Positions 6,515 to 14,507 of a DNA stretch of 16,560 nt are shown piece by piece (within the stretch, counting starts at the first letter, position 1; the number at the start of each line of letters is the position of its first letter). The notes under the pieces were generated by a model. It did not search any database and was not told where the DNA came from. It saw only the letters and a list, made by a program, of their open reading frames with translations. A program made the translations under genes and the position numbers. Source of the DNA: Flavobacteriales bacterium (lineage in GTDB: Bacteria; Bacteroidota; Bacteroidia; Flavobacteriales_E; Vicingaceae); the NCBI GenBank assembly GCA_029262915.1, contig JAJCYN010000425.1:1-16560 (forward strand). The letters run 5' to 3'.

Positions 6515-7738
6515 ATGAAACCACAATCGAAAAATATAAAAAAAAGACTTGAGCTAGGTAAACTCAAGTTAGATACTCTTTTGGAGGTTACTAAAGGAAT
6601 TAATAATAATTTATCAAAAAAAGAACTAACGGATATATACAAAAATGTACTAATTGAAGAGCTGAAAATAGGGAAACTGGTTCTATATAGTAATTCTGGA
6701 AAAATATGGACGCAGGAGTTGTGTATCGGAACAAGTTGTAATAATATTGACGTAGAAAAAGATTTATTAGATTTAAATGAAATTACTGTTCTCAATAACT
6801 CCAGCAATAGCAGATTATCTGATTTTGATGTTATAGTTCCCGTATTTCATAAATCAGAGCCTTTAGCTTATTTATTACTAGGAGATTTTGATGGTGAAAA
6901 AATTGAAGTGAGCCCGATTATAAAGCACCTTACTTTTATTCAAACATTAACCAATATTATCATTGTAGCGGTTGAGAACAAAAGACTTTACAAAGAAAAC
7001 CTGGACCAAATTGCTATAAAAAAAGAAATGGAATTAGCATCTGAAATGCAAACAATGCTGTTTCCAAAAAATCTTCCTAACAATGAAGAAATTGAGGTTG
7101 ATGCGAATTATAGTCCACATCATTTGGTAGGTGGAGATTATTATGATTTTATCGAGCTAAACAGAGATGAAGTAGCATTTTGCATTGCGGATGTTTCTGG
7201 AAAAGGAGTTCCTGCTGCTTTATTAATGTCAAATTTTCAAGCAAGCTTAAGGTCTTTAATTAAAAGGACCTCATCCTTATCTGAGCTAGTAATTGAATTG
7301 AACAAAAATATATTAGCTAATGCAAACCGAGAAAAATTTATCACCGCATTTATCGGAAAATACAACCTGAAGACTCGCAATTTGCAATTTATAAATGCTG
7401 GACATAATCCACCATTGCTTTTGGTGGGACATCAGTTCCATTCTCTATTTGATGGATGTACAGTTCTTGGTGTTTTCGAAAACCTGCCTTCTGTTACAGA
7501 AAAAAACATGACGATTCCTAGTGGTGCAATATTAGCTTGTTACACCGATGGTGTTGTTGAACAAACTAATCCAAAAAATGAGGAGTTTGGTATTGAAAAT
7601 TTAGAATTATCTCTACTACAGAATAAAGAAAATTCTACAGCACAAATTGTCCAATCCATTATAAAAAAATTAGACGATTATAAAAAAGAAGCAGAGTTCG
7701 ATGATGACATTGCCTTACTTTGTCTCCGAATCAAGTAA
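6515..7738 (+). CDS. PP2C/SpoIIE-family serine phosphatase with N-terminal GAF-like domain
   Basis: This 407-residue protein ends in a PP2C-type phosphatase of the RsbU/SpoIIE group. GGDYYDF supplies D208, ADVSGKG supplies D226, YTDGVVE supplies D345 and FDDDIAL supplies D397/D398; all expected metal-binding acidic residues are present. AGHNPPLLL (295-303) is a further signature. Residues 15-155 have the helix-strand pattern of a GAF-like sensor but lack a recognisable ligand motif. Residues 155-190, with EMELASEMQTMLFPKNLP, form the helical linker typical of RsbU-like proteins. Such enzymes usually dephosphorylate an anti-sigma-factor antagonist (STAS protein); no such partner is visible here. 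No signal peptide or membrane segment is present, so it should be cytoplasmic. It is probably a single-gene transcript starting after the terminator at 6425. Its 3' end overlaps the convergent O-antigen ligase gene by 24 bp. Confidence 0.9.
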   Translation: MKPQSKNIKKRLELGKLKLDTLLEVTKGINNNLSKKELTDIYKNVLIEELKIGKLVLYSNSGKIWTQELCIGTSCNNIDVEKDLLDLNEITVLNNSSNSRLSDFDVIVPVFHKSEPLAYLLLGDFDGEKIEVSPIIKHLTFIQTLTNIIIVAVENKRLYKENLDQIAIKKEMELASEMQTMLFPKNLPNNEEIEVDANYSPHHLVGGDYYDFIELNRDEVAFCIADVSGKGVPAALLMSNFQASLRSLIKRTSSLSELVIELNKNILANANREKFITAFIGKYNLKTRNLQFINAGHNPPLLLVGHQFHSLFDGCTVLGVFENLPSVTEKNMTIPSGAILACYTDGVVEQTNPKNEEFGIENLELSLLQNKENSTAQIVQSIIKKLDDYKKEAEFDDDIALLCLRIK

Positions 7739-9151
7739 TCCTTTATGATGGTAGATGTCTATTGCAACTATTAACGCAATAAACCCCCAAAAAGGTACGG
7801 ACGCTTTATCAGTATCTAAATAGTTATTGAGTACCCCATGAATTACATAGGTTAATAATCCAAGTAAGGTTCCTAGAACAACGTTTTTTAGCTCCCCCTT
7901 AGGCAATTTATGGTAAAGTAAAGAGCCCTTATAGTAAACCAGTATAACTATCAAAATCATACTCAATGATCCTATTATTCCTGATTCTGCCAAAGGGCCT
8001 ATATATTCACTATGAGCATTACCGTTTTCACCAGCATTAGTACTTATTATTGTTTTTTCATTGGATAATTGAAAAGGTGCATATTGAAAAACATAGGTTC
8101 CAGGCCCCCATCCAAAAAATGGTCTTTCTTGAAACATTCGCCAAGCTGAATTCCATCTATTTAAACGTTCTAAGTTTGATGCATCGGTTGATACATTAGA
8201 AATAGATTCAACATGTTCTGATAGATTATCCGAGGAATCTTGATTATTCCGCTCAAGATTCATAATAATTGAACTCCAACTTAATACCAGAATAAAAATG
8301 GCAGATCCTCCAATCATCATCAAAATTTTAAATTTTATTCTGTACTTATAAATTAAAAACAAAATAAATGCGGCTATTAAACTAACCCAAGCTGCTCTGG
8401 TATATGAAAAAACCAAACCAACAGAAAAAATTCCTATTAAAATGTAACTAAACACTTTGTAGTGAACTGGGTACCTCTTTCCTATAAATAAAAATAAAAG
8501 CGGAAAGTACATTGCTAAAACTGCTCCATAAGAAGTATGATCTTTAAAGAAAGGTTCCATCACCCAATGGGCAGGTTTCTCTTGAAACCCATATCCAGCC
8601 AGTCTAATTACAGTATATATAATAACAAACGATAAGGGAATAATATAGGCCCAAAAATACCGTTTATAGTTAGCTCTATTTTTAAATAATTGCACCGCTA
8701 AAAAATAAAAACAAACTACAAACCACAATCTAGCTAGTAAAAATTTAAACGAAATTATTGGCATTTCGCTGGTTATTGAAGTTATAAAGACCCATGATAA
8801 ATTTATTAATACCGCTATTGTCACAGGATGGTATACAATTTTCATATCGTACGATGAAGAATGAATTAATTTTAAAAAAAACAATATCATTATTCCAAAC
8901 ATTAAAGGTTCCGTTGGTAAATACATTCCTACTCCTCCAATCTCTAACTCTTCTAGATTTAATGACAAAGGGGTAAAAAAGACGACCAGCCACATTAATT
9001 TCTCAAGCCTATAAAAAGCCATAAAAATAATAGCCAATACAAAAGGAAGTATCGCTAAATAATAAAATTCATACGCAACCAATAAACTATTAAAAGCAAT
9101 AAATAAAAAGCTAAAAAAGTAAATCCAATATGACTTTAACAAATGATTCAT
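7715..9151 (-). CDS. O-antigen ligase / polymerase-like membrane protein (Wzy_C)
   Basis: This 478-residue protein has about 11-12 hydrophobic segments (for example 10-28, 31-48, 83-96, 108-127, 136-155, 168-185, 208-224, 233-249, 254-268, 276-291, 394-408, 422-440, 453-466). A large loop at 292-393 holds the Wzy_C/WaaL pattern: LNRWNSAWRMFQERPFFGWGPG, then NAHSEYIGPLAESGIIG with H380 and E389. YTRAAWVSLIA (250-260) is the family's Arg-containing segment. Members either join O-antigen to lipid A core or polymerise repeat units in the periplasm; sequence alone does not separate these roles. It follows the Wzz-like gene by 38 bp on the same strand and is probably co-transcribed with it. Its last 24 bp overlap the phosphatase gene in convergent orientation, with no terminator between them. 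Confidence 0.87.
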   Translation of the reverse strand: MNHLLKSYWIYFFSFLFIAFNSLLVAYEFYYLAILPFVLAIIFMAFYRLEKLMWLVVFFTPLSLNLEELEIGGVGMYLPTEPLMFGIMILFFLKLIHSSSYDMKIVYHPVTIAVLINLSWVFITSITSEMPIISFKFLLARLWFVVCFYFLAVQLFKNRANYKRYFWAYIIPLSFVIIYTVIRLAGYGFQEKPAHWVMEPFFKDHTSYGAVLAMYFPLLFLFIGKRYPVHYKVFSYILIGIFSVGLVFSYTRAAWVSLIAAFILFLIYKYRIKFKILMMIGGSAIFILVLSWSSIIMNLERNNQDSSDNLSEHVESISNVSTDASNLERLNRWNSAWRMFQERPFFGWGPGTYVFQYAPFQLSNEKTIISTNAGENGNAHSEYIGPLAESGIIGSLSMILIVILVYYKGSLLYHKLPKGELKNVVLGTLLGLLTYVIHGVLNNYLDTDKASVPFWGFIALIVAIDIYHHKGLLDSETK

Positions 9152-9189
9152 AATGTGTTAAACTCGTTAATAGGTAACCACCAAATTAT

Positions 9190-10206
9190 TTACTCAAAAT
9201 TTGTTGACTTAATGCTCTCAACGAAAAGCAAAAAGATCAGGGTTAGTAAAAATGAGGAAAAGGTCGACACTAAAACGATTAACCATCTAATTGGATATGA
9301 TTTTTTTTCTGCAGGAAAGGCATTGTTAACAATAAATTTATGTTGAAGATTTTTCTCAACATCCACTTTTGTAGCTCTATACTTATCTCTAAGAATAACC
9401 AACCTTTTCTTTTCGCTCCATATTTCATTTTTAACATCATTGAAAATACCAGCATAGTTACCCAATAGCTCTATTTTTTTATTTAGTTTTTCTGCGGCAC
9501 TCTCCTTTCCTTGCAAAATGGCTGTAGCCATTTGTTCAGTGAGTCTTTCTGCTTGTAATTCAACATCTATGATCCCCATCTTTGTAAATACTTTTAAAGA
9601 ATCTTCTAGTATTTTTATATATTCCTTTTCAGCAATTAGTTCATCCTCAATTATTTTAAGTGCTTGAATTGCCACCTCTCTTCTCATTCTATTGTTAACT
9701 GTATCTAATAACGCTGCTATATCATTAGCAATAGCAGCTGCTGTATCAGCATTATGATCTAATACATTAATTTCAACTGACATAAATTTAGTTCGTTCAA
9801 AAGAAACATTATCCTCATATTCTTTTTGCAGTTTAGTGAATTTGTACTCATCATCTTCATCAATATCATAATGAATCCTTAAGTTATATTTTTCAATAAT
9901 TCTATTTCTAATTTCATCAGAATTTAAAATTTGTAGCATTTGCTCAGCTTCCTCCTCCTCTCCCAACTGCAGTATATCAACGTTTCTTCCAAGGTCTTCA
10001 GATAATAATGCTTTTGAAATAGAACTGGTAGTTGAAGGGAAAAGAACAACTGTTGATTTATACTTATTTTCAATAATCAACGACACCACAACTGAACATA
10101 ATATTGCAGTTATCGTTACAATCAGAAGTGGTTTCCTCCATTTATAAAAAAACACAATTAAATTTCCAGAATTTAAATCTGTGTTTTGCTGTGCGTTAGT
10201 TTCCAT
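9190..10206 (-). CDS. wzz: Wzz-type polysaccharide chain-length determinant
   Basis: From the ATG at 10206 the protein has 338 residues. It has the classic Wzz layout: a short cytosolic N terminus, a membrane helix at about 26-45 (PLLIVTITAILCSVVVSLII), a periplasmic domain at about 46-305 starting with ENKYKSTVVLFPS, long helices with coiled-coil character (about 180-290, many E, K and L), a Pro-rich segment AFPAEKKSYP, and a second membrane helix at 308-329. No kinase domain follows, so this is a plain Wzz rather than a BY-kinase fusion. Wzz proteins set the modal length of O-antigen or capsule chains together with a Wzy polymerase, which fits the ligase/polymerase-like gene just downstream. 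The frame stays open to 10299, but that start lies upstream of the -7 box at 10257-10264 and would add a non-conserved 31 residues. I therefore chose 10206. Confidence 0.85.
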   Translation of the reverse strand: METNAQQNTDLNSGNLIVFFYKWRKPLLIVTITAILCSVVVSLIIENKYKSTVVLFPSTTSSISKALLSEDLGRNVDILQLGEEEEAEQMLQILNSDEIRNRIIEKYNLRIHYDIDEDDEYKFTKLQKEYEDNVSFERTKFMSVEINVLDHNADTAAAIANDIAALLDTVNNRMRREVAIQALKIIEDELIAEKEYIKILEDSLKVFTKMGIIDVELQAERLTEQMATAILQGKESAAEKLNKKIELLGNYAGIFNDVKNEIWSEKKRLVILRDKYRATKVDVEKNLQHKFIVNNAFPAEKKSYPIRWLIVLVSTFSSFLLTLIFLLFVESIKSTNFE

Positions 10207-10256
10207 TGTAGTAGTGCTATAATTAAAGTCTAATTTATCTCTTTTTTCAAGAACGG

Positions 10257-10264
10257 CAAAAATA
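10257..10264 (-). promoter_or_regulatory. -7 box for the wzz-ligase operon
   Basis: The minus strand reads TATTTTTG here, followed by CC, giving the same ten bases (TATTTTTGCC) found before the HD gene at 709-718. It lies about 50 bp upstream of the wzz ATG at 10206, giving a leader of roughly 45 nt. No clear -33 TTG is seen at the expected distance. Confidence 0.55.
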
Positions 10265-10318
10265 CCTATTTTAATTGAATTGCTCCTTCTTAATATCAAT
10301 TTGAACTTATCTTTTACT

Positions 10319-10326
10319 TATGTTTG
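10319..10326 (+). promoter_or_regulatory. -7 box for the methyltransferase gene
   Basis: TATGTTTG is an exact TAnnTTTG match 18 bp before the ATG at 10345. A TTTG at 10300-10303 is a possible -33 element, but its 15-bp spacing is short for this promoter class. With the box at 10257-10264 it forms a divergent promoter region between wzz and the methyltransferase. Confidence 0.5.
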
Positions 10327-10344
10327 TATCAAAATTCTATTTTT

Positions 10345-11193
10345 ATGTTAAAGTCTATTTACAGATTCTTATCTCCAAGATTTCAGACCATATTTTTAGA
10401 TTATAAAGTTAATTTTAAGCCTCGTTCAGGGCATGGAAATCCGCCCAATAAACTAATCTACAAAATCATAAACGAGAATAGAGTAGAATACAAAGAGCTC
10501 CTCAATTCATTTCTAACCTTTAACAACGTTTTTCAGAATATTAAAACCAGTGAAAAAGAAACAAATCAAAATGAACCAACTTGGAATAACAAATTTCTTC
10601 CGGGGCTTGATATAATAGGTCTTTACGGCCTCGTTAGCATTCTTAAACCAAAAAAATATATAGAAATAGGCTCAGGAAACTCTACAAAAATTGTTAGAAA
10701 GGCCATTATTGACAATAACTTAGCTACTAAGATAACTTCAATAGACCCTTACCCAAGAGCAAACATTGACCATTTAGCGGATTCGGTAATAAGAAAGCCC
10801 ATAGAAAATTTAGAAGATTACTCTTTTATTGAAAATTTGGATAAAAATGATATTCTATTTATTGACAACTCTCACAGATGCTTACCAAATTCTGATGTTA
10901 CGGTTTGCTTTCTTGAATTATTACCCAAATTAAAACCTGGAGTCATTGTCCACATTCATGACATTTACCTACCCTATGATTATCCACAGTTTATGTGTGA
11001 TAGAGCGTACTCTGAACAATATATCCTTGCTGCCTTCATAATAGCTAATAAAGAAAAGTACAAAACCATTCTTCCCAACTATTTCATTAGTGAAGATAAA
11101 GAATTGAAAGATGTATTAAATCCGATATGGGAACAATTAAACGCTAAAAATGTTGAACAACATGGTGGCTCCTATTGGATTAGGATTCAATAA
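10345..11193 (+). CDS. Class I SAM-dependent methyltransferase (Methyltransf_24-like)
   Basis: The 282-residue protein carries a Rossmann-type SAM site. KKYIEIGSGNSTKIV (104-118) is motif I with E107 and the Gly-rich loop, TSIDPYPR (131-138) has D134 at the end of strand 2, and DILFIDNSH (169-177) and VHIHDIYLPYDYP (202-214) follow the layout of Methyltransf_24-like enzymes. The N-terminal 80 residues are basic and not recognisable. There is no signal peptide. Position inside the polysaccharide module suggests sugar or polysaccharide methylation, but the substrate cannot be read from sequence. I chose ATG 10345; an in-frame TTG at 10324 lies inside the -7 box TATGTTTG. Its stop is 4 bp from the end of the convergent flippase gene. 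Confidence 0.8.
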   Translation: MLKSIYRFLSPRFQTIFLDYKVNFKPRSGHGNPPNKLIYKIINENRVEYKELLNSFLTFNNVFQNIKTSEKETNQNEPTWNNKFLPGLDIIGLYGLVSILKPKKYIEIGSGNSTKIVRKAIIDNNLATKITSIDPYPRANIDHLADSVIRKPIENLEDYSFIENLDKNDILFIDNSHRCLPNSDVTVCFLELLPKLKPGVIVHIHDIYLPYDYPQFMCDRAYSEQYILAAFIIANKEKYKTILPNYFISEDKELKDVLNPIWEQLNAKNVEQHGGSYWIRIQ

Positions 11194-11197
11194 ATCG

Positions 11198-12643
11198 TTA
11201 CTCTGAATCTCTGCTTAGAACTAAATAATAGAGTTTTTTTAAATCAATAATTTTCAAAATCATACTCATTATTAGTGAAATAATTAAAACAAGGGCTACT
11301 CTGAGTATTGGTTCCTTAATGTGCTCCAACCCTATAATTACAGCAATTAGAAACACAACAAAGGTCAATAGACTAAGTAAATACTTCAAATTATAGTTCA
11401 GTTTAAGCAATTTTACTACAATTAATATTTGAAATATAACAACAATAAAATGAGTTATGATACTAGCAAACGCAGCTCCATAAGCTCCCCAGCTTGGTAT
11501 AAAAAATAAGTTAAGCACCAGATTAATTAAGACTCCTCCAATGGCTATTATATTTAATTTTTTCATATTCCCATTAGCGGTTAAGACGGTTCCGAAAATA
11601 TTTGTCATTGCAATAGAAATAAATCCAAAAATTAATATTTGAAGAACATTAGAAGCACTATCAATATCTGAATGATACAGTAATTGGATTATTTCACTTG
11701 AATAAAAGGATATAACTAACGCTACTGTTACTGAAATCACAAAAATAAATTCAAAAGAAAGTTTTAATAACTCATTGATACTTTTTTTCTGTTTAATTCT
11801 AAAAGCAAACATTGGTAGTAACAACCCAGCAAACAATATTGGAATTTGAATAAATGCATCCATCAATCGATATGATTGAGCATAAATTGCTGCTTGATGT
11901 TCTCCATCATCCAGCATCATGTCTAACATAATCGCATCTAATCGATAATAAAACATCATTGCAATGACTAATAAGGCATAAGGGTAGGTTTGCTTTAATA
12001 TTAAAATTGAAAATGATTTTTTTAGCTTAAACTTAAATTGTTTGGATTTTACTAAAACAATTCCGAACACAATAATTAGCGTAATAGAATAAGCTAAAGT
12101 CTGTGCATAAACAAAGTGCATTAGTTGAAATTGAACATCAAAAACATTGTCCCATAATAGAATCGCACAAAACCCTATCATTAAGGTCTTATCCAATACT
12201 GACAACACATTATCGAGAGTAAACAACTGCAATCCAGCTATATTAGATCGCAAATACTGAATGAAAGAAATTAAAAACTGATTTATTGATAAAAACAATA
12301 GCATCTTAAATCGAACACCATCATATCCCGCTATATAACCAACAATAAAGGTTACTAGAAAATAAACTACTGCTAGCAAGAACTTGAACACTACTATTCC
12401 TGAAAAATATTTAGCGAGCAATTGTTTATGCTGAGCAATATTTCTGGTATTGTAAACATTAATTCCAAAATCAAGTAGAATATTAAACAGCATTGAAAAA
12501 TTAAACAGAACAAAATAAACCCCGTACTCATCTGCCGAAACCGTATTCTGAACCGTACGATCAATTCCAAATATCCAAAACGGCTTAATTAAAAAATTAA
12601 GAAATAATAGTAACACTAAATTGGTTATGAATTTTCTTTGCAC
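11198..12643 (-). CDS. wzx: Wzx-type polysaccharide flippase (MOP/MATE-like superfamily)
   Basis: This 481-residue integral membrane protein has roughly 12-14 hydrophobic helices spread along its whole length. The pattern is that of polysaccharide-export flippases. FLNFLIKPFWIFGIDRTVQN at the N terminus, EYGVYFVLFNFSMLFNILLDFGINVYNTRNIAQH at about 39-72, YYRLDAIMLDMMLD (about 227-240) and a segment with NLVLNLFFIPSWGAYGAAFA (about 370-389) are all characteristic. Wzx proteins move lipid-linked repeat units across the inner membrane. The start is a GTG at 12643: no in-frame ATG lies upstream, and the first membrane helix begins within ten residues. A -7 box 17 bp upstream (12661-12668) supports it. 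Its neighbours are a glycosyltransferase (divergent) and a methyltransferase (convergent). Confidence 0.87.
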   Translation of the reverse strand: MQRKFITNLVLLLFLNFLIKPFWIFGIDRTVQNTVSADEYGVYFVLFNFSMLFNILLDFGINVYNTRNIAQHKQLLAKYFSGIVVFKFLLAVVYFLVTFIVGYIAGYDGVRFKMLLFLSINQFLISFIQYLRSNIAGLQLFTLDNVLSVLDKTLMIGFCAILLWDNVFDVQFQLMHFVYAQTLAYSITLIIVFGIVLVKSKQFKFKLKKSFSILILKQTYPYALLVIAMMFYYRLDAIMLDMMLDDGEHQAAIYAQSYRLMDAFIQIPILFAGLLLPMFAFRIKQKKSINELLKLSFEFIFVISVTVALVISFYSSEIIQLLYHSDIDSASNVLQILIFGFISIAMTNIFGTVLTANGNMKKLNIIAIGGVLINLVLNLFFIPSWGAYGAAFASIITHFIVVIFQILIVVKLLKLNYNLKYLLSLLTFVVFLIAVIIGLEHIKEPILRVALVLIISLIMSMILKIIDLKKLYYLVLSRDSE

Positions 12644-12660
12644 TAAGAATTGATTTGGAA

Positions 12661-12668
12661 CAAAAATA
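12661..12668 (-). promoter_or_regulatory. -7 box for the flippase gene
   Basis: The minus strand reads TATTTTTG, an exact match to the consensus, 17 bp before the GTG start at 12643. The inferred leader is only about 10-12 nt. No obvious -33 element was found. Confidence 0.5.
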
Positions 12669-12689
12669 ACTTATCTTATCCAATATTAT

Positions 12690-12697
12690 TACATTCG
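12690..12697 (+). promoter_or_regulatory. Candidate -7 box for the glycosyltransferase gene
   Basis: TACATTCG differs from TAnnTTTG at one position and lies 15 bp before the TTG start at 12713. The leader would be about ten bases or less. It faces away from the flippase box at 12661-12668. The match is imperfect and no -33 element is clear. Confidence 0.3.
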
Positions 12698-12712
12698 CGG
12701 TAAAATTAGCCT

Positions 12713-13840
12713 TTGAAAATTGCTGTAAATACTCGATTACTTTTAAAAGACCAAATGGATGGGATTGGTGTATCCATCTTTGAATCATTTAAACGAATTG
12801 TTGACAAAAACTCAACAACAGAGTTTGTTTTTATTTTTGATCGAACCCCTCATCCTGATTTCGTTTTTTCTGAAAATATTACAGTAAAAGTTATTGGACC
12901 ACAAGCGAGGCATCCAGTTTTATATAAAATTTGGTACCAGTACACTTTAAATAAATTATTGAAGCGAATTAATGCAGATATTTTTATTGGTACAGATGGG
13001 ATGATTCCGTTAAAAACAAGAACCAAAACGCTCAGCATCATTCATGATTTAAACTTTGAACATCATCCAGAGCATTTACCTTTCGCACTAAGGAAATTTT
13101 ACTGCAAATACTTCCCGAAATTTGCCAATAAGGCGAATAGAATTGCTACCGTTTCTGAATTCTCGAAACAAGATATTATTGACACGTACAAAATTAATGA
13201 GGCTAAAATTGATGTAATTTACAATGGTTCCAATGAGGATTTCAAACCCATCGCTGAAGAAGAAAAATTACGCATTCAAACTAAGTGCTCAGAAGGGAAA
13301 CCTTTCTTTTTATTTGTAGGGTCCTTACATCCTCGAAAAAATTTAATCAACCTTTTTAAGGCATTTGATCAGTTTAAATCACAAACAAATTCTGATGTTA
13401 ACTTACTTGTTGTTGGTAAAAGGATGTGGTGGACCAAAGAAATTGAGAATACCTACAAACAACTCCAATTTAAGAACGACATTATTTTCACAGGAAGAGT
13501 AAGTGAGCAAGAATTGTACGAAATTACAGCTTCAGCTTATGCCCTAACTTATGTTCCATTTTTTGAAGGATTTGGTATTCCTTTAGTTGAAGCAATGAGT
13601 TCTGGTATACCTGTAATTACTTCTAATGTAACCTCAATGCCAGAAGTAGTTGAAGATGCTGGAATTCTAGTTGACCCATTTTCCGTAAATGAAATCGCTC
13701 GAGCAATGGAAAAAATTTGTTCAGATAAAGACCTAAGAAAAACACTAATTGAAAAAGGTAAAATCCAAGCCAAAAAATTTAGTTGGGAAAAAACAGCGGA
13801 CCTCCTTTGGGACTCTATTTTAAAAACGATAGATGCTTAG
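12713..13840 (+). CDS. GT4-family (GT-B fold) glycosyltransferase
   Basis: The 375-residue protein is a retaining GT-B glycosyltransferase. The N-terminal acceptor domain (1 to about 190) opens with [18 protein letters not shown] and includes [14 protein letters not shown] (108-121) and [11 protein letters not shown] (145-155). The nucleotide-sugar domain has [10 protein letters not shown] (201-210), [13 protein letters not shown] (259-271) and the E-x7-E motif EGFGIPLVE (E285/E293). It probably acts on the cytosolic side of the inner membrane and adds a sugar to a lipid-linked intermediate; donor and acceptor are unknown. The start is TTG: an in-frame TAG at 12707-12709 blocks any upstream start, and the next ATG (residue 15) would remove the conserved first strand. 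It overlaps rnhB by 8 bp, so the two are co-transcribed. Confidence 0.9.
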   Translation: MKIAVNTRLLLKDQMDGIGVSIFESFKRIVDKNSTTEFVFIFDRTPHPDFVFSENITVKVIGPQARHPVLYKIWYQYTLNKLLKRINADIFIGTDGMIPLKTRTKTLSIIHDLNFEHHPEHLPFALRKFYCKYFPKFANKANRIATVSEFSKQDIIDTYKINEAKIDVIYNGSNEDFKPIAEEEKLRIQTKCSEGKPFFLFVGSLHPRKNLINLFKAFDQFKSQTNSDVNLLVVGKRMWWTKEIENTYKQLQFKNDIIFTGRVSEQELYEITASAYALTYVPFFEGFGIPLVEAMSSGIPVITSNVTSMPEVVEDAGILVDPFSVNEIARAMEKICSDKDLRKTLIEKGKIQAKKFSWEKTADLLWDSILKTIDA

Positions 13841-14432
13841 AAGTTATTTCCAGAAAATTCTAGTCGAAGCAGGTTGTGACGAAGCTGGAAGAGGTTGTTT
13901 AGCTGGTCCCGTTTATGCTGCTGCAGTTATCTTACCAAAAGATTACCAAAATAAAATCCTGAACGATTCCAAACAAATTTCAGAAAAAAAAAGAGAGTTA
14001 TTGAGAATAGAAATAGAAAAGGAAGCAATTGCTTTTGGGGTAGGAATAGTCGATAATATAGAAATTGACGAAATAAATATTTTGAATGCTTCTTTCTTAG
14101 CTATGCACCGAGCTTTAGATCAGTTAAAAACGAAACCAGAATTATTATTAATTGATGGAAACCGATTCAATCCCTATACCAATATTCCTCATAAGTGTAT
14201 TGTAAAAGGCGATGCCAAATTCTTATCCATTGCAGCTGCCTCTATTTTGGCTAAAACTTATAGAGATGACTTTATGCTTGTAGCTCATCAAAAACACCCA
14301 GAATATGCTTGGAATAAAAACAAAGGCTATCCAACAAAAGAACATAGAAGCGCTATAAAAAAAATTGGAACAACTAATATTCACCGTATGTCCTTTAAAT
14401 TATTACCAGAACAATTAAAACTGGATATATAA
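13833..14432 (+). CDS. rnhB: Ribonuclease HII
   Basis: RNase HII cuts the RNA strand of RNA-DNA hybrids and starts removal of ribonucleotides misincorporated in DNA. The 199 residues are the usual length. [16 protein letters not shown] gives D16 and E17 and the GRG loop; LLIDGNRF gives D108; [11 protein letters not shown] gives D145. These are the expected four acidic active-site residues. [13 protein letters not shown] near residue 165 is also typical. The start ATG 13833 lies inside the end of the glycosyltransferase gene (8-bp overlap), implying coupled translation. Such a pairing of a housekeeping gene with a sugar transferase gives no functional hint. Confidence 0.96.
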   Translation: MLRSYFQKILVEAGCDEAGRGCLAGPVYAAAVILPKDYQNKILNDSKQISEKKRELLRIEIEKEAIAFGVGIVDNIEIDEINILNASFLAMHRALDQLKTKPELLLIDGNRFNPYTNIPHKCIVKGDAKFLSIAAASILAKTYRDDFMLVAHQKHPEYAWNKNKGYPTKEHRSAIKKIGTTNIHRMSFKLLPEQLKLDI

Positions 14433-14455
14433 CCCCAACTTAGAGCTCCCAAACC

Positions 14456-14487
14456 TTGTAACTTTCTGACTTTGTTACGTATATTTA
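14456..14487 (+). promoter_or_regulatory. Possible promoter for kynU
   Basis: TTG at 14456-14458 and TATATTTA at 14480-14487 are spaced 21 bp apart, within the range for Bacteroidota promoters, but the -7 box ends in A instead of G. The same stretch has a short inverted repeat GTAAC (14458-14462) and GTTAC (14474-14478). The evidence is weak. Confidence 0.3.
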
Positions 14488-14507
14488 CATTCCTTAAAAA
14501 GCGATAA

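Noticed and set aside
9143..9346. Plus-strand frame across the wzz-ligase junction
   Set aside because: It is antisense to the conserved C-terminal membrane helix of Wzz and has no recognisable features.
10207..10299. Longer Wzz N terminus starting at 10299
   Set aside because: It would start upstream of the -7 box at 10257-10264, and the extra 31 residues do not look like part of a Wzz protein.
10324..10344. TTG start for the methyltransferase
   Set aside because: The TTG is inside the -7 box TATGTTTG, so it would not be transcribed from that promoter; ATG 10345 is simpler.
12597..12788. Minus-strand frame across the flippase-glycosyltransferase gap
   Set aside because: It overlaps both conserved N termini and the promoter region, and matches no family I know.
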